Assembly (NCBI GenBank): GCA_018389105.1
Contig: JACATO010001028.1
Span: forward strand, 62,001 to 126,000
Reading direction: 5' to 3'
Length of the DNA stretch: 64,000 nucleotides
Origin: Nautilus pompilius
Lineage: Eukaryota; Mollusca; Cephalopoda; Nautilida; Nautilidae
Part shown: in pieces, positions 43,701 through 56,500 of the stretch
Numbering within the stretch: position 1 is the first letter of the stretch
Layout of the letters: the number at the start of each line of letters is the position of its first letter
Position numbers and translations under genes: made by a program
The notes under the pieces: generated by a model
Databases searched by the model: none
What the model was told of the DNA's origin: nothing
The model's input: only the letters and a program-made list of their open reading frames with translations

Positions 43701-46700
43701 CTGTATTCTGACATATACTGTGCAAGTGCACCATAGAAAACCAAGACCACAGTATTGTCAGCATTTATAAAATAAGACAAATTTTAAAGGTCAAGTTGGA
43801 GTCTTTTGCCATTTTTTTTAAACTTAAAAAAAAGGTGGGGCATCTTACCACTACTTATTATAAAGATACTTGCAAGTGTTAAATTTATTTAGGTATATAT
43901 GATTGCAAAAGCAGACCAAGATCTATTTATGATTAAATAGAAGTTTAATTTGTGATTAGTGCACCTTCATTATAAAATACCTATGTCATTATACAGAGAT
44001 TCTTAGGTGGTGTGTTTTAGGGGGGGGAGAGAAAGAGAGAGTCTGCACACGTGTTTGCTGACATCCTATTAGGTTTGATATTGTTGTTTTGAAACAAATC
44101 TGTCGAATATTCTTAAATTATCAATTATTTGGATAGAATTTGTCCTTTATGCATCTGACTGCAAACACTTTAACTGCAGCCAATGGAGAAAACCCAAGTA
44201 GGGGAGGTAGTAAGGTAATACGCAAGATGGGAAAGACACCACCCAGGTGACAAGTAGACTTAAACACATTAACCATCATGAAAGATAGGCAATAAACAAA
44301 AGAATTTAAGGGATAACATGCCAGATTTTTTAGGAGCAATAAGGAGAGAAATTTTTTTTTTATATTTTAAATCTTCAATAAACTTATTACTTTGCTACAA
44401 ATGCCATATTTGTGTCTTAGATTCCCAAAAGAATACATTTGATGGTGTACAGTTTTGCCAAAACCATCTTCCTCCAAAACAACTTAGGAACCAACAATTT
44501 TCATTTAAAGTACCAACAAGTATCGTAGAAATCCTGGACCAGCCAGTCACAACACAAACCATCCCCCAACAGACTGGTATTTTTAATTCTTTATCATAGT
44601 TCTCTTTAAACCTAAAGTTTTTATCAGCAATTTAATAGCACTTACATCAATATCATAATAATAGTCTTTTTTTTCTGATGCCTGCTCATAGTCGGCTCTC
44701 AGTGCCAAGTCGTGGATCTTTGGGCACTCACCAAGATCCATTCGCTAAAAGAAAGGAAACATTATAAATTAATTAATAAATTTAAATGCTTTCTTCACAG
44801 AAAATTCAAATAAATGTTAAGGTCAACAGATAGATAAAAAAAAGACTGACAACCGTTAGTATAGTAGATTAAATTCTGAGACCAATAAAAAGATACCATT
44901 TTTGATTATTTTTAGACAAAGGTAATAAGCTGTAAATGTTTAATAGTTAAATTATAAACTAAACATTTTGCAACTTCTGAAAAAAAATAATTTAATGTTG
45001 TTAACTGTTGTACAGATTTTATTATATTTAAAGAGGGGACTAAAATTGAGAGAAGGTACTCAGGAGAATCTGCATCTGTACCAGCCGTATTGCAAAAGAC
45101 TGCTAGGGTTGGTTCACTAGGATGTCTAAGACTTAGATATTCTCAAGAACTTGAGACAGTTTAATCTGCAAACTATTTTGGAAAGTGCAGACAGTAAAAA
45201 GTAGCTTTGAATGGGCAGATATCAATTTTCTCTCCAGTTATCAGCAAATAAAATTTAGTAATTATGACCATTTAAAAAAAAATACAACAGTAAAACAATT
45301 TGTCATTACATCTGCACTAAGTAACCAATGCAAAGAGAAAATTGAATTGTAACATTTTTAGTAAACATTAAAAACAAATTACCATACTAATTAGTAAAAC
45401 TATTGTTTATTATCACTATTCACTGAGTAGAAAGAATCAAAACATTGTTGTCACCCTTGGTTAACTTATCCCTTATTATGCGTAAATGAAAAGTGTCAGT
45501 ACGGTAGTTTGTATTGCCAGTGACAATAATGATATTCTAAGTATCATAGACAGGGTGGTTCCAAAAGCAGTACTTTTCATTTTGACAAATATGTGGTGGC
45601 TCAGAATAATTTTTCATTCTATAATTTTCCATGTCAACAAACAAGAATGTTTAAGAATACATCAACTAAATATGCTTTTTTTTTGTTTTTGTTTTGTTTT
45701 TAATTAAGCATTTTTAGCTATAAGAACCAGGGATTAGCATCTACATTTTAAGGGGGGGGTTTGAATACAGCCCCTATTTTCCACAGCATTTTCTGTTGTG
45801 TAATCTAAAATTAAGATTTATCAGTTTCGTTACATTTTCTTAAATACTGTAAGGAAAAGAAGAATAACCCTCCCAATTTAACAAACTTGTGCTGAGATTG
45901 CCTCATCTACAAAAATGCCATTTTAAACTATAGAAGACAGATGTGAACAAGAGACTTGCGGAGGAGACAGCAGAGACCCCTGATAACACATCCATCTGGG
46001 AACAACAACGGGTGGAAATAATTACGTACCAAAAAGCCAGCCCAGATATGTCAGCATTTAAACAAATCTGCTTGAAAGCACTTACCGTGCTAGAGAGAAT
46101 GTCATGAGGACAGCATCCAAGCAGGAAACTCTTACATACCCGAGGGTCATCGAACTTCACCTTGTACTTGTTGTTCTCCCCTAAAAGCAAGCCAGCACAG
46201 CCAACACTTGTTATATCAGACAGATCATTCAACCAGTCAGGACTGCATGCAGAGCTTTCTGACTGAGATACATACATACATACACTTCTACCAACATTCT
46301 AGGTTCCAGCTAGAACTACAATGCTTTAATTTCAAATCCTAAAAATAAAATACTGCAAAACCAAAAACACAAGGTATTATATTATTAAAAAACATTTAAA
46401 CTACCTTTTTGCTGCAAAAACATACTTATAATTACAAATGTATACCAGAATCAAAAATTTCGTTTTAATAATAATTTACAGGTGTGGCCAGTAGCCTAGT
46501 AGTTAGAATCTCACTAAAGGGAGCAGTTTGGTTTGACTTACCTCCCTTGATTTTTTCTCACTTTTCTTCACCAGCTGACAGTGGGTTTCTTCCCATATCT
46601 AAAAATGAAGGGCTCTAGTTGGGCCTTCCTGTACATACAACACTAATACTGCCATGGACAGCTCAGGTGTTGGAGGGGGGGGGGGGTGGAAGGCCTGAAA

Positions 46701-47017
46701 ACATTACAGTTAGTATCACTACTCTCCTGCCACTTAACAATAATTCCCAGAATTTCTGATGTACACAACCAAGGCGTAAATCATCACTTTATAAGAATAC
46801 TTAGGGTGTTTATCAAGTCCTTTGACAGGTTTAACTTTCTCTCAAATACTGTAACATTTCTGTACAATCACTGGATGCATCTTTTTCTTCAGAAACTGGT
46901 TAAAAGATAATCAGTTCATCACCACGCATATCCACTTTATTAGTCTGTATGACTAAAAATATTGGAACTTATCATATATGAACAAACATATGTTTATAAC
47001 TAAATTTCAAGTAACAA

Positions 47018-47064
<47 letters not shown>

Positions 47065-47557
47065 CTGTCCCTTGCTAGAGTACCTCTGAAGCTAACAAGA
47101 CTAAAGGCTTATGGGAAAATGGGGTCACATTTCACGGCCAAGTTACACGACTTGCTGGGTACTTTGCACATCCTATTAACTCAATAACCATATAATATGG
47201 AATACAGAAATAATATTATCTTTAATATTAAAAATATAGTAAACAAGAATACTTTTATTTACCTTTAACATCACGATCATCGTGATCTTGGGGGAGGGGA
47301 GACTGGTTGGTAAAGATGCACAAAACACACTAATTCCATTAGTTATTATATAATCATCGTTACCAAGCCATATTTTTCATTACCAAATTTCCTTGAACCC
47401 TGGTGTTAGCATAGGTGTAGGAACACAGCGTGTGTAGACTGCAGACACACAAACTGACTACTGCAGTTGGTAAATTGGTACTCAATAAATTTTGCACAAA
47501 TACTTGAAACCGCAGTTGACAAATCTGTGGTTGGCGAGGGAATACTCATATATACAT

Positions 47558-47593
<36 letters not shown>

Positions 47594-50500
47594 TATAACT
47601 AGCCACATTTGTACACGATTCTCTATAGTAGTATTAAGAAAAACAAACTGCTATAAAAAAGTTTAAGGCAAAAATAAAACTAAAACAAAATATTTGAAAA
47701 ACTTCGATTTTTTAACTCCTTCCAGATAAGTGCTTGCCATTTTTTAAAAAAAAATTTTTTTTAATTGAACAGCAGAATTTTCTCTGCAGATTTTCCCACC
47801 CAGCTGCATCACCGAGGATGTTCAATTCCTACATAAATTTTTGTAAAATGGATTCTCTCTACATGTCTTTCTCCACCACCACCACCCCCCCAATCATCTG
47901 AACCATCCAGTCATCCTTCTGATTTTGTTAAATAAAACAGTATCTTTCGAAGAAATGGCCTTTATAATCAATGTTTACAGCCATTCTTTTATTTTTTGCA
48001 TATTAATCACTCACTAATCCAAGTCACCCACTGAGACGAATACAAAACAAGACAGCTTCAATCAATTTTGAACCAAAAAACAAAGTCTCACAATTTTCAA
48101 CCTTTGTACAAAAATGTTGCGATAAGAAAGGCTGTCAGGAAGGTGTTTTTGTAGACAAGTGTTGCAGCAAGTCTACATTACAAATTAGAAGAGTCCAATT
48201 CCTATCCCCCTCTTGCATGTAGTTGTGAGCAATAAATTAGGTATATGGGTGTAGGTAGGTTATCTGTGATGCTTAACGACGATTGCAGTTAGTCAAAACT
48301 GAAGATTACTGCCAATTTAAATATAATTTTGTTTTATTGGAAAATATAACTTAGTCTGTCAATTATTCCATGCTGGAAATTGCAGGTTTTCACATTTCCA
48401 TGGACTTTTCTCACATTCATGGCATTCATTAGTCTATTTTTGTTTTTAGATTTCAAAGTAACATCGATATATTCTAAATTTATTATAACAAGATTAGCTA
48501 GTATGTGGAAATTATACTAGATTGTTGTAGCGTACAACAAAGATCATAGCAATTTTCAAAGAGAGAACCTACACAAAAAAAAATAGCCATTCCAAAGCAA
48601 ATGATAAATGGAAATTCATCTAACAAACAGCAATTAATTTTAAAATGTAATAAAAGTGGACTTGAGCCATTGTTTGTTGTTGTTTTGTTTTTATATTTTT
48701 CAAATTTTGGAAAATGATTTGAAAAACTCAAGAGAACTCAAATTTATTGCATATTTTAGCAGCAAATAAGTATGAATTATCACAACGTTATGATCATACA
48801 CAGAAACATGAACAATCTTTGCAACTTTTTAAAATTCATCCATGGCCTTGATTTGACCAAAGCAATGAATTTTAAAGAAAATAGCACATTTCATAAAAGT
48901 CACGAATTGGTGAAATAATGCCCTATCAACACAAGAATCCATAGCAATATTTTTAATTCTCAGTTCTGTCTCTCATATGTCCAAAAGGAAAGAGTTATAT
49001 TAGTATTTGTTTTTATCAAACTTTCCCAGACTTGCCTGTTTTTCTTTAAAATTTAAAACTAAATTTTATATCCACATTTTAAATCAAACACCATGTTTTC
49101 TTTATTGCAGATTAAGACAAAAGAAAAAAATAATTATATCCCATTATCAGTTTACAGATATTCCCAGGGATGATATAACAACATGAAAGAAAATTATCAT
49201 TCTAGATCCAGATTTATGTAAATTTGACATATTACAGAAACTCCGTAGATTGTTTACTGCTTCCTACAAACTGTGAAAAAACCGAGAGAGGAGTGTGCTA
49301 GCTTGCTCCAGCTAGGCTGAAACACCAAGGCAGCCATGCTGGTTCACTTAACACTAAGATGTCCATACTACATATACTCTCACTATTTTACAATCACAAT
49401 TCAACAAAAGCCTTGGGCCAATATTTATGAACTGGTTCATCTTATTTAAAAAATGTTCATTAAAAGATTCCATTCACCATTATTGATATTTTCTAAGATG
49501 CTACTTCATGATAAACCAATCTTACATACACAAAGCTTAAGAAATGCGTCTTTCAACGATCAACCCCATCTCCCAATTCACAGGATCTAATAATCTGACA
49601 GCTACATTCCCCGAACAACCAGAAATCTAAATCCAATGTTTAATACCTCCAACTAGCATCATCAATGTGGTAAATGCACATCCTTCATTTGTAATATGGA
49701 GGTTCTAATATACGAGGAAAAAATGTCTACAGATTTTACTTTAGTCTTTTTTTTAAAATTTCCTAGCTGGAGCATTTTTCACATACCTTTCCAAAACTTA
49801 CATTTAAACCTTCCTTTGGTATCAGAGACAAAAGATATTTGCTGAACTATGTACTCCTTATTTATGAAATGTTCCTCAAAGCTAAAAAATATTTTATAAA
49901 ACAGAAATTCTTTAATTTATTTTTAGAGTATTATTGTATGCATATATTTTTGAAAATTTTTCTAAAGACAAATTTAATATTCTAAAATTAGCTACAGCTA
50001 GTTTCAGATTAAACATGCACATACCTCCAAAATATATAGCAAACACTATGTATAAAAGATGTCTATATATTAGTATCCATTTGCTGTTTTTAATCAAAAA
50101 GTACCGAATCTTATTTCAGCAAAGGTAGAAGGACAAAGATAGCCAAGTACCGTATTTTTCAGTGTATAAGTCAATACCCCTCCCACAAAAAGTCCAAGCT
50201 CCGACTTATACTCCAGGTAAACTTGTTCATGGATAGTCATTGAAACTGACTTCATTTTTAAAAAAAAAAAAAAAAGACTGAATGACATCTTCTGAAGTAA
50301 ACTGTCATATTGTCCATTTTAAACAAATTACAAAAATTACTGCCCAGATGAGCAATTCACCATTAATGCACTTGCTCAACCACACAAAATTATTCAATCC
50401 ATAACAAGGGCACGCTCACCAATTGTTTTATCTATCCTTATCAATCCGTAAATTTGTACAAGTCATACAGAGCAGTTGAAGCTAAAAGTTAAGTTCATTT

Positions 50501-53500
50501 AAAAAATGACAGTAATATGGCCACAAAGGAAATATGGTGTCAGCGTGTTAGGGATTGGCATAAAGCGAAGGATAAATAATGGACTACAAAGAAAACAAAG
50601 GCAGCAAATCACAGTGGACTAACATTAGGGATAATTTGGAGAAATATGACTAACCAAAGGAACTGCATGTTGTGGACTTGGGACTGTTCAGTTGAGACTA
50701 AAGGCCAAACAAATCAACTGATCATCAATGACTTTACATTTCTTCCTACTTTTCTTTCACTGGTATATAGTATTCGTCATGGTGATTTCTCCAGGTATAC
50801 CATATTTTCCAATCAGAAAATAGCTAAGCATATTGACTTCTGCATTGGCTTAGTTGTGTACACCAAATGTTAGACAATTTGAAACCAACCTGAATATCAA
50901 CTTATGCTATTGAAAATGAAATTGAGAGTTGTATTTCATAAGTTAAGTGCACTGTAATATCTCAAAATCAAATAAAAATGTCAAAGATAGATAAAACTGA
51001 CAGGTTTGGCTTTTTATTTTAAAGTAGTGATTTGATGCAGTGCAAATGACACATGATCACCTGATTACTAATGTCACGCAGTAACTAAAAATAAATAGGT
51101 TTTCAGTACCAAAACTGATAACATTTGCAGTTTGTTTCAAATATCTCTCTCCCCATGATTACAAACATGCTGAAAAGCTTTCTTTCAACACCCCATTTAT
51201 CCAGAAGATTGTCCCAAAAATAGTTCAGAGATATGCATACAGCTCAATGATATTCATGAGTCTGAAAGTACTGTACACAGAAATGCAATGTGACAGTGTT
51301 ACGAAAGATATGACATTTTTCTGACTGGTTGAAAGTTTGGCTAACTACTTTAGTTGATCAAATAAAAGAGAAATGGGGAAAAATTAGTCAATGTGACTTA
51401 TACTCCACAACTTATTCTCTGAAAAATACGGTAACGAAGGCATAATACAAAAGTATTAGGTATCTCTTTAAACTTAGTTCTGAAATAAAATCTCAAGTAG
51501 ACCTCATTCAAGCCTTGTACTTTCAAATTGTCACCTACTTAAGCTTTTTAGGCTATCAGTGCAATATTTCATTAGTGTAAAGATATTTGGTATGAGTTTT
51601 CAAATATCTTTTTTCGACTTTTGCAAGCTAACATTGTAAACTTTAAAGCAATTGATATTTTAAAAAAAATTAATTGTTATATGAATAGTAATATACCATT
51701 TCTTTTAATGCTAAAGTGAAGCATACTGCTAAGCTGTCATTTGGTAGCTGCAATTGACACCTGAAGATATTTATTGTATGCAATCAGGAGGATGTAAGTC
51801 ATACCACTAAAATAAAAAAGTATACGTCCTCCATATCAAAATCTGAAAATTTCAGTTTGAACAGTACAGTCAAAAGAAATAATAAGCACGTGCTTATAAG
51901 TTGAGGGGGTGGGGCATCATGGAGCTTTCCAGGTATGTGAACAAGCTGCATATTTTAAAAACATAATACAGACATAAACATTTAGATAAATTGGAGCTCT
52001 CTACCAATGGATATTTAAGAACAAGCCCCATCTCTCTTATTACAAAAAAAAACATGGTATTCATTTCATCAAAATGTGACAACTGAAAAATAAGTTTTAG
52101 TAATTACTTTCAAAACAATTCAACAAATGCAATAGATATTGTGCCTTGACGGCAGGGCGGGCGGGCGGACGGGTGGTGGGTGGGTGGGGGAAAGAGTTGA
52201 AAATTAAATGCATGAAAATTATATGCTTGATATCTCAGATACTAACTTCACAAACAACTTAATTATCTTAACATATACACACTGCGAATAATCCATTTTT
52301 TGTAACAGCAAAATCCCCAACTATTGCTGCTGGCCATTTCACGGTTAGGCTCCAGCCCTCACCTGCAAAAAGATTTTCCAGCTCATCGCTTCCCGGGTCT
52401 TGCAGAAGACAAAATTATCTTACTAACCACACACACATCATAACAATTTAACTTCTTTTTTTTTTTCAATTTGTACAGATTAGTAAATGAGAAATAAAAC
52501 ATTACCCGACATTTATTCAATGAACATGTTTATCATTACAAGGAAAGAGAAGAAAAAAAAAAAAAAAAAAAAACACAAACATGAGATACATTTTTTTAAT
52601 AATAATACACTTACCATTTAACAACAACGACAGATAACCATGTCAGAAAATTCTTTTGGTCTCGCATGTGCAAATTACAAATTACTCAAATGATAGGCTG
52701 TTTGTTCGAGACCAGAACAACATAATCTTTAACAGAAGATATGAAGAAGGATCCTGTGTTGAAATATAGTTTTGAAATTTAACTCACGGCTCGGGGTTTC
52801 GCCATCTTTGCAATACTGACTTGAAAACACCACATAACATTCTCCCCTTCAAAAATAGGGATTGAGCAATAGTAAATAATTGGTTCACACAGAGTTTAAG
52901 CCACAAGACAACAATTAACAAATTAACTTTATATTTCAATTTTGTACAAATGTGTTAACCACTTACATACAACTAGTCAGATCAAACCCAGAAATGCAGA
53001 CAATTATAAATAAAAGAATGTACCAGTACATACATATCCATTCTTTAAGTGTTTATCACGAAGAATCAAATGTCTACTTCAAAATTTACAAAAAAAAAGA
53101 AATGACAAGCATTAAAAACAGTTTGGCTGCAGTTATTTTTTTTTTAAATTGCATTAAAGATGTCAGAGAGCTCAAAACAAAAGCAGTTTCCTATTGTGAA
53201 AGTAACAATCTTAAAATTCCAAAGTCTAAACTATGACACAACCAGTTAACTTTCAATAGCCAGAGAAATATTTTAAAAAACACCAAGAAAATTTCTAAAT
53301 AAGAAAAATCAAACAGTAAAAATTATCTTACAAAACCTAAAACAAGATTTGTTTGAAGTAACAAGGACCTATAATTTACAAATTCTAGCTGCCTTATGTA
53401 CAATTTTAACAAAAAAAGGGCTAACTAACATCTTGAGCCCCAATTCTAGCCCTACCAACTAGCTCAGCCAACTAAGACCAAAAAACACAAGCTGGGTCTA

Positions 53501-56500
53501 AATGCTAATCTTTTAGCCTTTGTCTTATAAAATATTTCCTTCCATTCTTTTGATGCTGCAAAGTCAAACATCTGTCACCTAAAAGGGAAGGTTACTAAAA
53601 GTAAAAAGAAATTCCCTGCACACATTTTCTACAGATATCGGTAGTACCATAATGGTCTGCGTAGGACATGCTCATGAGAAACCAGTCTGTCTTCTAGAAT
53701 AAACGTTACAATAGCCTGAAATATAAAATTCCCACTTACCACATGTCTGCAATAAAAAACAAACAAATCAGTCACTGAACCTCTTCTCTAAATCATCATT
53801 ATCCAAACAATAGCTACCAATACTCTTTTACCATCACAACCCACTGGCCCCCGGTTGGCTGTTAGTTTTATTTGGTAGAGAACACTTGTTTAATGCATTG
53901 CAAAGATGTAAACGATTACTTCATCTAATTTCCCTTATCCCCAGCATATCAAAGCCATCACTAAGATGGTTTTTTTTCCTACTCTCTAATGATAACACCT
54001 CACCATGTCAGTTAATAAAGAACGTGACATAAATGCATACTGAGTTTCATTTTTAACAACTTCATTGAAGAAACCTTTTAAGACAAGAGCATTCATGTAA
54101 CATACATATTTAATTTAGTCATAAATGATCCGTTACAGCATCTTCAAAATTTCCTGCTCAATTTTTTTTTCCTCATAAAATATACTAGCCACTAACAAAA
54201 TATGTAAAAAGCAAAATTCCCATTAACTAATTTAAACTTTATGCTCATAATTTCCATTTGTATCTTGGAATTTTAGACACCTGTTTACACTTTTACTATG
54301 TGGAAATTATTATTAAAATACTATAGCTCTTTGGTTTTGGAGCACTACGTCGACAAAGCTTATATTTTCAGGTTCGCCTGCTGTGAGGAAAGGAGCTACA
54401 AGTAAATAAGATAAATACATGCTTTTGTTTAACTAAATTCTTTCGACTCCAAATTTCTGGGTGAGAAAACACCTTTCTACTGGTCAGAGCATTGGGACAA
54501 TCCTACCTCCCCCTCCCTCCAGAGAGAGAGGGAGTAGGGTTGGGTAGTTGGCTCGCAGTCTCAATGTAAACTAATTTTGGCTAAAATCCTTTAAGACTAA
54601 GTTTTCATTTTAAAAAAATTATCAATTTTTGTTACTAATCGAAATTTAAATAAAATTTCTTTGAACCTAAAAAAAAAAAAAAGATCAGACATTTATATAA
54701 TGTACAGTGCCCTGCCAAATTAATCTTGGCCATCATTATAAGTGGACATATCTGATCAAAATTTGCATATTTCAGATGAGATTCAGTGGCATAATTCCCA
54801 TAAGGCAAAGGTAGGCATATGGCTGTGGGCCCCATAGGTTGGAAATAAGCTCCTCTCTCTCTTCTGTGGTACCTGAGCACATCCCCTTCAAAGCTCTATA
54901 ATCAGCAAATTGCAGCATTTATTGAACTAGTAAGCCAGTATTTAAGAAATAAATATAAAGTAATTACAAAAAAGTGAGATGAATAGACTTTTATTGGCAA
55001 AGTTGTTGATTAGTGATATCCATGTTTATCAGAGAACTATGTAATGCACACGGATGCATTTTAAGAGACCCTCTGCTTTACAAGATTGTTCACATATGAT
55101 CCTACAAAAAAAGTATGCCCTTGGTATGATTATGTATATATTTAGCACCTACTGGCCAGATAACCATTGTTCATTATCACCATGATAAAAAAAAAAAGAT
55201 TACAGTATTTCTCCATTTACCTGAGATCATGTAGGCCTTGACCAGAATGAATAGTAAATCGCCAAAGATGTCCATAATTACCACAAAGCTCATCAAATCA
55301 AATATAACTGCTATGGAAAAACTTGGAAGGCCTTCAACAGTGAAACCATGATAAGGTGTCATTACTCACCACATCCACTTATACTAGTGCAACAAAAATG
55401 AGCCAAAGAACAGCTCTGTGTTATTCCCACCCGCTTGGCTATAAAAGGCCTGTAGCACATATGAAAAACTTCTATCCAATAGAAATAAAATGCTTTAAAA
55501 GGATTGGCAAGACCTTCATTGGCAGGTTTTAGCAGTTCATGTATGAAGGTCATCACATCTAGATTTGGAGAAGAACTAACAAAGACCTTTCAACCTCAAT
55601 GTCATCATTCCTGATCAAGTATGGAGGCAGGAGTATCATGATATGGGCTGCAATCTGACATGGTGGTATTTGTTGAAAGATATTTCAGTTCCATCAGATA
55701 CATCACCATTTTAAAAATACATCTACCATTATACCAGAAGTCACATGATGCTGTTTGCTGCATATTGCATGACCACAGTCTAAAGAAAAATCAAGGCATT
55801 CAACTTTTTCCCTGGTTAGCTAAATGCCCTGATTTGAATTTGCTAGAACATTCGTATTGTCAGCTAAAGGAAACCTGTCCACCATCTGCCAATTTTATGG
55901 AAAATAAAGCTCTCAAATGGAAATGAGGGGAATTTGGACCAGATCACTATACAAAACCTTGCTGATTCAATGAATATCGGGTAAAGACTCTGTGCTGCAA
56001 AAGATAGCTTGACAAATTATTAAAGAAAATTTCACTATTTATTGTCTCTATTTGCCATTTTCCACAACAAATATACACATTATTATAACAGATGGCCAAA
56101 TTATTATGACAGGGCAATGTATATATGGTAAACATAGATATTTAATAAATTTAATAAACCAAACAAATGTGATAGGTGACTTTAAAGTCTAAAAGGCAAC
56201 TTGCCTAAATCCTATGAACCAATTAGCTATATAGCACTGATGCTTGCTACTTCTCAGAAATAAGTTTCCCCCTTTGTTTATCAAAATAGAAGCAAAAAAA
56301 CAAAACAAAAAGGGCTAATAAATTCTAGTCAGCAAATCTCTAAACAGATGTTTATAACCAAACTAGTCAGAGATAAAGCAGTTTTGCAAGAAAGAATTCT
56401 ATTAAAAAGCTTCTTAATGTTTCATGCATTTAGTCCAATAGTTCTGTCTCTTAAATTCCTATCTATCTATTCTGAAATATACATATACATGTTAACTACA

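Noticed and set aside
47021-47592. Inverted (CA)n and (GT)n runs as a possible hairpin or replication element
   Set aside because: Microsatellites of this kind are common, and the two runs are 500 bp apart with unrelated sequence between.
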